This document shows, piece by piece, positions 11,940-20,582 of a DNA stretch of 64,000 bases. A program made the position numbers and the translations under genes. This DNA comes from Microglena sp. YARC (taxonomy: Eukaryota > Chlorophyta > Chlorophyceae > Chlamydomonadales > Chlamydomonadaceae). Location of the stretch: assembly GCA_022414725.1 (NCBI GenBank), contig CM039464.1, forward strand, positions 53,796,268-53,860,267. Reading direction: 5' to 3'. Under the pieces are notes generated by a model that was not told the DNA's origin, ran no database searches, and worked only from the letters and a program-made list of their open reading frames with translations. Every line of letters begins with the position of its first letter. The first letter of the stretch is position 1.

Positions 11940-12170
11940 TTAAGTGATACAATTGGTCTAGTGGTACATCAAATCGCTTAGACGAAGCGGGGTCGGGGGT
12001 TCGATTCCCTCTACGGTCACCCTGAGCGTTGCAGGTCGTTGTCAACCACGATGGTAGCTTGTCCAGTCGAGGTGGTAGACCGTTCTCTGCCCGCGTACGA
12101 TGGGTTCCCTTAATACCACGCCCCACCAGGCGTTATCATTACCTAGAATGCCAATAGCAGACAGATTGAC
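11940..12170 (+). mobile_element. tRNA-derived SINE
   Basis: It has RNA polymerase III box A (TGGTCTAGTGG, 11954-11964) and box B (GGTTCGATTCC, 11998-12008), 33 bases apart. The cloverleaf fails: the acceptor arms do not pair and the anticodon loop lacks the invariant T33. The 160-base tail is unrelated to tRNA. The antisense peptide NRTPDPASSKR is typical of such box B regions. It lies just outside the transposon that borders the viral segment. Confidence 0.65.
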
Positions 12171-12212
12171 TTAGGTGATTAGTGACCTAGCTTCAAGGCC
12201 GGTGAATTACAG

Positions 12213-13570
12213 CTGGTCCGGTAGCCTTCAGCTTCGTGATTGCATAACCATATGCTACGCGAACCCTTAGGTCAGGATGATCCAACTTCATCTTGCGCTT
12301 GATCCCTGCCCAAAATGAGTCCATAGCCTTGCGCTTGCCAATGTACCTCTGAAAGTTGTCTCGGGATTCTCTGCGACGGAGTGCCATCCTCCACCACTCG
12401 TCGGAAAACGTAGCGTACTTTTTCAAGTAAGCCGAGATATCATCCTTCCTGGATGTACTCAACGCTGCTCCATTTTCACGCAGAGACTCCCATCTAGGAA
12501 TCATGTCTGAGAAACGTTTTTCTTGCTGTTTTTCTGTTTCTTGATACCAGACTTGTGGTAAAAAGCTCCGCGTGTAAGCTTCCATGTCTTGCTTTTGTCG
12601 TCTTCCAGATACGTGACTGTAGCGATGTTGCTCCTACCAGGATCCACACCCAGAACGACGATACCCATATCGGGCAATGTCGTTTTGAGTTTATGGTCAT
12701 ACTGTTCTGAGACGCTCATACCTTCCTCGTCACGAGACCTCTTACTTGTCTTCTTCAGATCGGATACACAAACCTGTACTGTCTTGCTGTACTGCATGCT
12801 CAATGAGACTCCGTCAGTACAGATGCTACAATCGAACACCCACCCTGTCTTGACAGGTGGTTTCTTGAAGAAGGAACCTGCGACTGTTTTTCGGGCGTTC
12901 ACGAGCGTGTCATACCTACCCTTTGCATGTCTGTACTCGTCAGTAGCCTTGATATCCTTAACGTCAGCATCGTACTTCTGTTGGGCCAACTTGTATGCCT
13001 CCCATTCACCAGGACCACATGATTTTTCCTCTTAAATGCAGGCTTTAGAGGCAACATGAAGCGGTCGGGATCCTTTACATTTTTCCACTTTGAAAGCTCG
13101 ACGATGTTTGGGTCTTTGGGGAACACGTGCCTGAACAGGTTCACGAGGGTCTTCATGTCAAGGCGGACATGCGCCCGTTGGGCATTGAAGATGGGCATCA
13201 ACCGGATACGACGTGCAACCATAGCCTCGAACCGTGTCTGCATCCAATAATTGAACCGGACCATGGTCGGGAAGTCCATGTCTTTGCCATAGTCATCATA
13301 AAGTCGACTTCCATCTGGAACTTTCAGCCTGACTCGAACTTCACGGACGTACTCCTGAACAGACTCTGGCCAAGATTCCATCTCCTTTATTTCTTGTTGG
13401 ATGACCCTCATCACGTCGTACACACGGATGGTCTTCGGAGCTCCCAGTGCATTCAAAGTATCCTTAGTGAGGCGGGTCAGACGAGGTACCAAAGGAACCC
13501 ATGCGTTGTTCGACATGACAGTGCTCAATGTGTGACCGGCATAGTTCAAAACCTGGTCGAAATAGATAGG
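12213..13570 (-). pseudogene. Fanzor (TnpB-like RuvC nuclease) pseudogene, family A copy A
   Basis: It is nearly identical to the intact Fanzor of copy B (22721-25084) but damaged in four ways. The N-terminal 170 or so codons, including the SAP-like segment, are deleted at a junction near 13575. Single-base indels in A runs shift the frame near 13025 and 12530. The coding sequence ends abruptly near 12213 before the second and third RuvC motifs. The first RuvC motif (GVDPGRSN) is still present. Fanzor proteins are RNA-guided DNA nucleases; this copy cannot make one. Confidence 0.85.
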
Positions 13571-13594
13571 GTAGGAGTTACATCACAGAACTCT

Positions 13595-14503
13595 TTATAC
13601 AAACATCACATACGTGTTCCATACGTGGTCAAAACAACCCATAATGATTTTATCAGTGAGGTTGCTGAATGCTAAGGAAATTATATCAGACACGTGCGTC
13701 TTTGTATCGTTTGGTATATAGTACAATCGACGAAAGTCCTTCTTCACCTTAGCGAAGCACAGCTCAATAGCATTGAATTCTGGACTGTAAGGAGGAGTGT
13801 AACAAATATGTACGGGGCTTCTGAGGACCAAGTTCTTATGGATACTGGCGTTGTCCATTATTACTACTGAATTATTGCACAAACTCAATGAGTCAATAAA
13901 TGCAGCGAAGTCCGTCTTCTTCACAGATCCTTTCTTCACAACGAACTCCTTCCTACCATCTGAAAAAACTGCCATCAACAAACTATGGTGTACCCACCCA
14001 CCAGTAGTTTTAACGATTACAGGTTTTCCTACAGGGGAATACCCATAATGTGGCTTGAGACGCTCAATAAACCCACATTCGTCAACTGATACTAAAATTT
14101 TCCCAGCATTGATTGTATCCTTGTATCTACTACAAAATTCAGTGACAAGTGGAACTAAGTCCCCTTTACACTGTCCACGGAGTTTGCTCCTTTTTCTTGT
14201 AAAACCAATGAGTTTTATGAAACGATACACTGTTTTAGTTGATAATCGTAAATTGTGAGTACTTTTGAAAAATGCAACAACACCTCTTGCGGTTGTGCAT
14301 TGAGTTGACAATAAAAACAATTTCAACAAATCTTTGTTCGTCTCAAAAAGTTTGCTTACAAATTCACGTCGTTTTCGATTTACACCAAAGCGTTTCCACC
14401 TCCATAGAGTAGAACGACTGATGTTCGTAAACACAGAAGTTTTTAACACACCCAAGTCAGCGACCATTCTTAACGCCAATTTTCTAACGGCGATGTCGTA
14501 CAT
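13595..14503 (-). CDS. Mariner/IS630-like DDE transposase, family A
   Basis: 302 residues with an ATG start. The N-terminal half carries helix-turn-helix DNA-binding segments (SRSTLWRWKRFG; STKTVYRFIKLIG). The catalytic half has D141 (SVDECGF), D217 (VIMDNASIHK) and E247 (PPYSPEFNAIE), the DDE triad that cuts and joins DNA. The D217-E247 spacing is 29 residues, shorter than the usual 34 of IS630/Tc1-type enzymes. It is the only uninterrupted transposase in the window and could act in trans on the TA-flanked terminal repeats of other family A copies. It lies directly upstream of the Fanzor gene on the same strand. Confidence 0.85.
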   Translation of the reverse strand: MYDIAVRKLALRMVADLGVLKTSVFTNISRSTLWRWKRFGVNRKRREFVSKLFETNKDLLKLFLLSTQCTTARGVVAFFKSTHNLRLSTKTVYRFIKLIGFTRKRSKLRGQCKGDLVPLVTEFCSRYKDTINAGKILVSVDECGFIERLKPHYGYSPVGKPVIVKTTGGWVHHSLLMAVFSDGRKEFVVKKGSVKKTDFAAFIDSLSLCNNSVVIMDNASIHKNLVLRSPVHICYTPPYSPEFNAIELCFAKVKKDFRRLYYIPNDTKTHVSDIISLAFSNLTDKIIMGCFDHVWNTYVMFV

Positions 14504-14605
14504 TTATTTCCATCTGATATATGTTTCATTTTACGGTCCCGCCGACTGTAGACGCGCTTCCTCTTTCCTCCGACACCAACTTGAGTTGTGTCCGTGAGAG
14601 AGATT

Positions 14606-14672
14606 TTTTGGTCGCTGACTTGGGTGGGTGTGTTAAAAACTTCTGTGTTTACGAACATCAGTCGTTCTGCAA
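14606..14672 (+). mobile_element. Short fragment of the family A transposase 5' end
   Basis: About 65 bases match the start of the family A transposase (TCGCTGACTTGGGTG onward, with a 4-base insertion), in the opposite orientation to copy A only 56 bases away. It lacks a terminal repeat of its own. It looks like debris from a rearrangement at the copy A end. Confidence 0.7.
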
Positions 14673-14723
14673 CCTTCGAGTTTTCCCTTCATTTTTTTTC
14701 CCGCATCATCTGAGAGATAGAGG

Positions 14724-15125
14724 ATGAGGTCGAATAAATTTCTAGCAGTAGTGCGCGTGTACCGTGAGAACCAGCTCGCGCTCCGTGATTCCTTTTCGCG
14801 TGTCGTCCCCTCCCCCCTCGAGATGGCGCAGTCCGAGGTGCGCTCCGCGTTGATGGACGCCTCCATCGCAGAGTACCTCGCTGGTCGCGCGCGTCTTTCA
14901 ACTGATACTACTACTCCAAAGATGAATTATAATAAATCTATCGAGTCGGCATTGGCATCTCTGACAACCGAAATGGATAAGAGCAGTGTTGGTGAGTACA
15001 CATGTACATCCGCCTCCCAAGATCACGAAGATATTTCAGAGGCAATTCGGGGGGGAGACGTGCAGCTCGTTCGCTCTCTCGTAATGGAACGTAGAGAAAG
15101 TCACTCTGTGGGGCAGACCACTTAA
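14724..15125 (+). CDS. Hypothetical protein
   Basis: 133 residues with an ATG start. It is rich in Ser, Thr, Arg and Glu with several amphipathic stretches (MDASIAEYLAGRARL; SIESALASLTTEM; DISEAIRGGDVQLVRSLVMERRE). The last resembles the start of an ankyrin-like helix pair, but one match is not enough to call it. It is the first gene inside the virus-like segment and its 5' flank is transposon debris, so the natural start could have been lost. Function unknown. Confidence 0.4.
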   Translation: MRSNKFLAVVRVYRENQLALRDSFSRVVPSPLEMAQSEVRSALMDASIAEYLAGRARLSTDTTTPKMNYNKSIESALASLTTEMDKSSVGEYTCTSASQDHEDISEAIRGGDVQLVRSLVMERRESHSVGQTT

Positions 15126-15213
15126 ATGAAACATGGCATCATGCCTGTGTCCCGAACCCTTTATTTGGATATTACACTCTGACAATAATTCCCCATACTT
15201 GACTGTATTATCT

Positions 15214-15474
15214 CTATCCATTCATTGACATCTCGTCTGGTGGACGCAACAGTTCCGTCTTGGACGCAACGGGATCGTATTGGAAATTTCTTTGTTTGTT
15301 TAAGGTGCAAAAAATCCCTAAAAAATTTGTGACAGCCAACATCAACATACCGAATGCTATAACTGTCCAACATGTTTTGAGTTCGTGTTGGATGTCCACC
15401 GGTGACAAGCGCCCTCCTAGAATCATGTCAATGTGTCGGATGAACCCCATTGAATCGGACACAAAAGGTGACAT
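15214..15474 (-). CDS. Small membrane protein
   Basis: 86 residues, ATG start. One clear transmembrane segment lies near residues 35-55 (CWTVIAFGMLMLAVTNFLGIF), preceded by a polar N-terminus and followed by a basic, polar tail. Single-span proteins of this size are common virion membrane components in NCLDVs, which is the only basis for suggesting a viral role. No family recognised. Confidence 0.45.
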   Translation of the reverse strand: MSPFVSDSMGFIRHIDMILGGRLSPVDIQHELKTCWTVIAFGMLMLAVTNFLGIFCTLNKQRNFQYDPVASKTELLRPPDEMSMNG

Positions 15475-15598
15475 ATTTATTTTTTGGAGGAGTGTTGCTT
15501 ACAATGTTGTGGACAGGTTCTCGGCTTGATAAGTATTATCATACTCAAATCCTTATACACATTATAATTCTAAACAATTTATTTTGGTTACAAACAAT

Positions 15599-16712
15599 TC
15601 AATGGTTTGCGCTTCCCTCATCGTCCCTGCGCAACAATGTGTCAAGTGCAGTGCGCATGACATCCTTCGTAAACAACGCCCCTTTCGATTTGACTTCTTC
15701 GGTATTTCCGCTAATTTCTGCGAGTTGCTTCGCTCCAATGCCGCACGCAGTGAGCAGCGCCCGAAGCTCTGTCGCTTTGGTCGGGAGGAGGTTCCGGGAG
15801 GAGGTTTCGGGAGGTTCCTTCTCCTCTCCTGATATTACCATCGAAAACACCTTTGTGTCGATGTCGGAAGCGGATGATAGCGGGCAGCACTCGCGTGCGA
15901 CCCTTTTTAATACAACCAAAAGGGGGCTGTAATAATAACCAGATGTGGAGGTGGTCGTAGGGTACATTAGAACATACTTTGCGTCCTCCTCATTGAAGTG
16001 CAAAAGGAGCGCCCGGTCTCTCACGGATGTGTCCGCTGGATAGATGCGTGCATAACAACCTCGGAGCACGACTAGCGCCAGGTCCAGTGAGCACGCCGTG
16101 TGGAAGATCACAAGATCCGTCAGTCTGTCGTCGCGGAAGAGTACGTCCGTGTCGTACACGTGATCGCATGTCCTCTGCAGACGGCACTCGCTGCCCGGTC
16201 ACTCTTCTGAAACGCTTCACCAGGCCGGTAGCGTCGGCTGCTGCACCTAATGTTGCTTGCGTGACAAGTCGTGTCACTTGCTTCTCTTGATCTTCGAGTG
16301 GTAGCAGTTCCAGTCCCGGTTGGATCCCCTCTGCTATCGACATCGCGAACGTGTGCTTGTTCAGGAATATTCTAGAGGAAGAAGATTCCTGTGGGCTGCT
16401 CTGTTGTATACTGCTACTGCTGAGGCGGCTTCCGGTAGTGTGAGTAGTAGTAGTAGTAGTAGTAGTTCTGTTGTTTCTCACAAACTTCAGGTGTTTCTCG
16501 CGTAGCGCTTAGAAAATCCCTAAGACATCGTCAGGACACGACGACGGGGCAGAGGCTACAAAAGGAGACTTCTTAGGTGGTTGTTGTGTTGATGTTGATC
16601 GATCCTTGGTGGTGGCTTCTTCGTTGACGTTGACTGCGTATCCGTGACTACAGACGGTTTTTAGAAACGCGCGCCGGTATCTTTCTATTTGATTGTCGTT
16701 GTTCAAGGTCAT
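15599..16712 (-). pseudogene. Unknown viral-type protein, broken by a stop and a frameshift
   Basis: One reading frame runs from an ATG at 16712 through an in-frame TAA (16509-16511) to about 16160. The coding signal then moves to another frame and runs on to 15599. Together they would give about 370 residues. The middle carries a poly-Thr tract from a TAG/TAC microsatellite (about 16440-16470). The C-terminal part (DVLFRDDRLTDLVIFH onward; 186 residues) is well ordered and ends with a helical KATELRALLTACGIGAKQLAEI segment. No family recognised. The combination of a stop and a shift suggests decay. Confidence 0.5.
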
Positions 16713-16790
16713 GTTGAGGGAGTTGTAAGGAGAACACACTGTTCTTTTACACTTGTTTTGAGAAGAACTTTAAATACAATCCAAGAAAAA

Positions 16791-17015
16791 TCATTGGCGA
16801 TAATAATCATGATTCATCTCCTCGTTGAAAAAACTTTGCTGTCGCCATGCTCTCCACCCTCCCCATGATTCAAAGTCAAAGTCAATGTACTCGACCGTGT
16901 CACATTCATATATTATCCGCGGCGTATTATTACTATTGCGATTCATAAGTGTATTATGATACCCCCCTAAACCATAATCACGTCTAGGCTTATCGTAGTT
17001 CCAAAAGCAATCCAT
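16791..17015 (-). CDS. Small hypothetical protein, aromatic and acidic
   Basis: 74 residues, ATG start at 17015, rich in Tyr, Trp, Asn and Asp (DTVEYIDFDFESWGGWRAW). No membrane segment or known motif. It fills the gap between two minus-strand and plus-strand viral-type genes and has an AT-rich upstream region. Moderate chance of being real. Confidence 0.35.
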   Translation of the reverse strand: MDCFWNYDKPRRDYGLGGYHNTLMNRNSNNTPRIIYECDTVEYIDFDFESWGGWRAWRQQSFFNEEMNHDYYRQ

Positions 17016-17143
17016 CAGAATAAAGTATGATGTACTTCGAATTTATTTTTCAAAATGAGCTCCTGACGCGCGCACACGCAGATTCAGTCAAATGAGATTA
17101 TTTTTTATTACTTCATGGTACCTACATAAAAATAAAACAAATT

Positions 17144-17680
17144 ATGACCCCCCCCACAATTGTTTTCGTGAATTCGAATTCTTGCATGCACTGTCGCAAG
17201 TTCGCTCCTATGTGGGAGGAATTCGAGATGAGATATAAGTCAAAGTTCCCATTGTCTAAGATCTTAAAAATCAACCATGACCTTTTGAGAACCGAAAAGG
17301 GTGCATTTATGACCAAATTGTCAAAGTCCTTCAATGGCTACGTCCCTTTTATTTGCGTTTTTGACGCAAACGGAAATGTAAACGAGTACTCGGGATCTAG
17401 GACGGTCGAAGATATCGAAGCGTTTGCTTCTCAGTTCATGATTGACGCCACGACCAAAATCCAATTGAAGACTTCAACTAAAAAAACATCTGGTTATACT
17501 TCTTCTGGTAATACATCAAGAGGGGCATACTTGGAATTGAAGACTGTTAAGGAATTGAAAGATATGCTAAGACATGGCGGATTTACTTTAAGTGGAAAAA
17601 AGAAAGATCAAATCGATAGATTGTGTGAATTGTCTGTGAAAGATTTCAAACAACTTTCAATACAGTCAACGGAATACTAA
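17144..17680 (+). CDS. Thioredoxin-like protein with C-terminal SAP domain
   Basis: 178 residues, ATG start. Residues 5-105 form a thioredoxin fold with a C14-M-H-C17 redox site (NSNSCMHCRKFAP), a cis-Pro context (GYVPFICVF) and the final strand GNVNEYSG. A Ser/Thr-rich linker leads to a SAP-like helix-extended-helix at about 128-165 (TVKELKDMLRHGG; KKDQIDRLCEL), a DNA-binding motif. Viral thioredoxins and thiol oxidoreductases usually serve disulfide formation in virion proteins; fusion to SAP suggests that it acts near DNA. The last residues and the stop codon are supplied by a family A transposon end starting at 17661, so the natural C-terminus is probably altered. Confidence 0.75.
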   Translation: MTPPTIVFVNSNSCMHCRKFAPMWEEFEMRYKSKFPLSKILKINHDLLRTEKGAFMTKLSKSFNGYVPFICVFDANGNVNEYSGSRTVEDIEAFASQFMIDATTKIQLKTSTKKTSGYTSSGNTSRGAYLELKTVKELKDMLRHGGFTLSGKKKDQIDRLCELSVKDFKQLSIQSTEY

Positions 17681-17880
17681 AATGAAACCGCTTCGTGTAT
17701 TACGGTGTAATCTAATGGTGTAGCAACCCACGGGGCAGTGGAACACCAATACGATTTTGAATCAACAAATTGCAGGATGTTAACGAGAATATCGTGGTTC
17801 TTTTTTAGATCACGGCTCTCCATCCTGCAGACTCCGTATCGTTCGTTTGTCGGTACTTTCGAGAGTGTCCATTGAAGAAA
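17661..17880 (-). mobile_element. Solo family A transposon end
   Basis: Starting at a TA (17661), the sequence CAGTCAACGGAATACTAAAATGAAACCG and what follows to about 17755 is the reverse complement of the 3' end of family A (compare 20490-20569 and 25090-25205). The rest to 17880 matches 56870-57010 but no coding part of the element. This is therefore a remnant or a short non-autonomous derivative. It supplies the stop codon of the thioredoxin-SAP gene. Confidence 0.7.
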
Positions 17881-17990
17881 ATTATGTTTTTGACATCGTC
17901 CCCAGACCCGACTAAGTTGTGTTCTTCATCTTCTGATAAGACTTCTTCTGGAGTGTAAAGCTATAATGTGTATCAAATATATAAAAGAGG

Positions 17991-19442
17991 ATGTCTAACT
18001 TTTTGCATCGTAAATTAGTTGGTACTTCCTTGCGTGTCGATGGGTACCATGTTCCGTTGGATGCGATTCCGGATGCCGAGATATCACATATTAGGGAGGA
18101 TCTCACAATGACTCCATTGCAGCCCTTCGGGCAGGAATTTTTCGCGTGTGCCCCTGTTCGGTTCCCTTTGTTCCGTTCTTCAGATACTGAGTTGATTCTT
18201 CCGAAATACTACGGTCTTGAGCGGTTTGGTGTCCCATCCAACTCCGCCGACTATTTCCACTGTGACGATTCTGGTGGTGGTGGCCGGGTAGCGTTTATCG
18301 GGCAGTTGCGTCCCGTTCAGGAGTCCGTTGTTTCTTCCTTCCTTGAGCGTGCCCGCGACCCCAAGGTGGCTGGCGGCATCATCACGTTGCCTTGTGGTGG
18401 TGGAAAAACTGTCGTAGCTCTGAAGATAGCCTCTGAGCTAGCGTGCAAGACGTTAATCGTAGTCCACAAGGAGTTCTTACTTTCCCAGTGGCGTGATCGG
18501 ATTGAGCAGTTCATGCCCTACGCGTCGTTGGGGCTGGTGAAGGCCGGGGTAACTGATACACATGGTCGCGACGTCGTGCTTGCGAGTCTGCAAAGTCTTA
18601 GCATGAAGTCTTATGCTGCCGACACCTTCTCTGAATTTGGATTGCTTATCGTTGACGAGTGTCACCGGGTGGGCACGGAGGTTTTCTCGCGCGCCCATTT
18701 CAAGACGACGTTCCGGTACTCCCTTGGGCTTTCTGCCACGCCTGACCGGAAGGACGGGATGGCCCGGGCGATCGTGTACCACCTGGGTCCACAGGTGCCT
18801 CTTCTTCAATTTGATGATTCGGTATCGAGTAGTACCGGCAATGACAGGGTTGTCCGTGTTCGCGTGGTTCGGTTTTCTTCGGATGCTAGGGAGTACGCGC
18901 GTGAGGAGGTGATCCACAGGCGCGTCGCGGACGGGCGAATTAAGGCAGCCCCTTGCATTTCTCGCATGATAACCAACGTGTGCGATTTCGAGCCTCGCAC
19001 GGCCTTCGTGGTGGAGCTCATATCCGACGTGTTGGCGAGTGCCCCGGATCGGCGTGTGCTGGTGTTGTCCGATCGAAAGTCTCAGCTTCAGCATGTGCAC
19101 GACCTGCTGGTTGCAAAGGGAATCGCGGTTGGTTTTTACTGGGGTGGCATGAAGCCTTCTGAATTGAAGGCGTCCGCGTCACGCCGGGTGATTTGCGCCA
19201 CGTTCCCCTATGCCGCAGAGGGCATGGACATCCCTGAGCTGGACACGCTTGTCCTTGCATCCCCAAAGACGGATGTTGTTCAAAGTTGCGGTCGAATCAC
19301 TCGTTTCCGACCTGATGCTGCTGCTACTAATACTAATAATCCTCTTGTGATAGACGTCGTGGACACTTTTGCGGGTATTTTTGTGGCTCAGTCGCGTAAG
19401 CGGCAACGTTTCTACGCTTCTATGGGTTTCGCATTTGATTGA
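17991..19442 (+). CDS. SF2 DNA/RNA helicase, A18/XPB-like
   Basis: 483 residues, ATG start eight bases after an AT-rich stretch. Helicase motifs are in order: Walker A PCGGGKT (K139), Ia IVVHKEFLLSQW, Walker B VDECH (D222), III LGLSATPDRKDG, and VI QSCGRITRF (Q431). The DECH box with the ATPDRKDG motif places it with the XPB/A18-type superfamily 2 helicases found across NCLDVs, where poxvirus A18 acts in transcript release. All motifs are intact and no break is visible. It is one of the best-preserved viral genes here. Confidence 0.85.
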   Translation: MSNFLHRKLVGTSLRVDGYHVPLDAIPDAEISHIREDLTMTPLQPFGQEFFACAPVRFPLFRSSDTELILPKYYGLERFGVPSNSADYFHCDDSGGGGRVAFIGQLRPVQESVVSSFLERARDPKVAGGIITLPCGGGKTVVALKIASELACKTLIVVHKEFLLSQWRDRIEQFMPYASLGLVKAGVTDTHGRDVVLASLQSLSMKSYAADTFSEFGLLIVDECHRVGTEVFSRAHFKTTFRYSLGLSATPDRKDGMARAIVYHLGPQVPLLQFDDSVSSSTGNDRVVRVRVVRFSSDAREYAREEVIHRRVADGRIKAAPCISRMITNVCDFEPRTAFVVELISDVLASAPDRRVLVLSDRKSQLQHVHDLLVAKGIAVGFYWGGMKPSELKASASRRVICATFPYAAEGMDIPELDTLVLASPKTDVVQSCGRITRFRPDAAATNTNNPLVIDVVDTFAGIFVAQSRKRQRFYASMGFAFD

Positions 19443-19668
19443 TTCATTTGGTGGTCTAGCTGGATACACTTGGCTGTATGAATACAGTCAACATCAGTAG
19501 TGTGCGTATTGTAATGATGATTACTACGAGTGGGAAGATTGGAATAGTTGATAACATTACGGAGTGCGTAACCTACACATTTTTGATATTTTAAAACTAT
19601 ATCGACATTTTTTTGATTTGCATTTGTATGTCTCCCAATAAGCTCTGGAAGTTTCTGTAAAACAAATA
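19443..19668. other. AT-rich intergenic region
   Basis: 226 bases with a T-rich stretch just upstream of the next gene (TTTTTTGATTTGCATTTG). It is probably the promoter region of the gene at 19669; no specific motif can be proved. Confidence 0.3.
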
Positions 19669-20009
19669 ATGTTCAAGATAAATCTGTTTGCTTTTATCAT
19701 CGCTTTCTCCTTTGGAATAGGCTACTGTTACATGATGTCCCCCCCTCCCAAGGTCGTCGTTAGGTTTCCTTCACCCGCTAATGCCGGGTCTATCGTTTAC
19801 CAAGACAACGCCAAAAATTGCTTTACGTTCGATGCTAAGGAGACTGCGTGCAGTAAGGATGCCATTGCTCAGCCTATTAATGTAGAGGACTTCAAGGGGG
19901 GTATGATGTCTGGTAGGAGGAAATCGACTCAATATCGTGGCACTTACGATAATATTCTTCGTCATTGTTCGCATTCATACAGTTTGGGACATTTGATACC
20001 AGCTTACAG
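19669..20009 (+). pseudogene. NCLDV conserved virion-type membrane protein, truncated
   Basis: It starts with a hydrophobic signal-anchor (residues 3-22, INLFAFIIAFSFGIGYCYMM). A PPPKVVVRFPSP segment and a cysteine-bearing NAGSIVYQDNAKNCFTFDAKE stretch follow. That pattern is known to me from small membrane proteins shared by many giant viruses. After about 114 codons the sequence changes abruptly, at 20010, into the 3' part of a family A Fanzor gene. The frame stays open, giving a 262-residue chimera that ends at 20457. The original C-terminus is lost. The chimera could be made but is unlikely to function. Confidence 0.6.
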
Positions 20010-20569
20010 CCTCTTCAAAGAGGAGGTTCATGTGACAGATGAGTTCAAGACGACTCTCATGTCTTGGGAAACCGGTGCCAAGAAGGAATGTGTTTACAAG
20101 ATTCCAAGTGTCCAAATAACCACGGAAGGTCAGATTCGTCTAGGTTACGAGTTGTTGGGTCACACCCCATTGAAGGAGACTCCAAAGGTCTCTTATTGCG
20201 ACCAGTTGGCGGTGAGGGTGTACTGCACACGTCAAAAAATCCAAGAAAAACACAGGAGGGGTGGCTTAGCCCCCTCTCTTGTCGACAACAACTCGATCAA
20301 GAGGTACCCTGAGGTACGAGGACTGCGATTCTCTCCAGAAACCAGCACTTACTCGGACCGGGACCGCTCCTCTGCTCTCACAATCGCAAGGCTGCACTGC
20401 ATGGAACTGTTGGGTCAAGGGAGACCGCTTTCATTTTGCAGGGATGCGTGTTGTTGATGATGGGCTACAAAAAAACATGATGGTGTTCCACTGCAATGTG
20501 GGTTGCTACACCATAAGGTGTACCGTACACTCCAGAAAGCGGTTTCATTTTAGTATTCCGTCGAGTGTA
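20010..20569 (+). mobile_element. Detached 3' end of a family A transposon
   Basis: From CCTCTTCAAAGAGG onward it is almost identical to 24640-25205 of copy B. It covers the last 140 or so Fanzor codons (RuvC-II VTDEF and RuvC-III SDRDRSSALTIA), the 3' non-coding end and the terminal repeat closing at TA (20568-20569). No 5' part is present. The break falls on a near-palindromic 14-mer, which may have promoted the rearrangement. Confidence 0.85.
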
Positions 20570-20582
20570 TCTACTCGATTAT

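Larger units (their letters stand above)
12213..14550 (-). mobile_element. Family A mariner/IS630-like transposon carrying a Fanzor gene (copy A, 3'-truncated)
   Basis: On the minus strand the element starts at a TA (14549-14550) followed by the terminal sequence CAGTCGGCGGGACCGTAAAA. It then encodes a complete DDE transposase and a Fanzor gene. Homology to copy B stops at about 12213, inside the Fanzor coding region, so the 3' terminal repeat is missing. The element sits at the change from host-like to virus-like sequence. A detached 3' end of the same family lies at 20010-20569. Confidence 0.8.

Noticed and set aside
11951..12020. Functional tRNA gene
   Set aside because: Boxes A and B are present, but the acceptor arms do not pair, the anticodon loop lacks T33, and a long unrelated tail follows. 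A SINE fits better.
14724..15125. Ankyrin protein call for the first viral-type gene
   Set aside because: Only one short stretch resembles an ankyrin helix pair, which is too little to name the gene.
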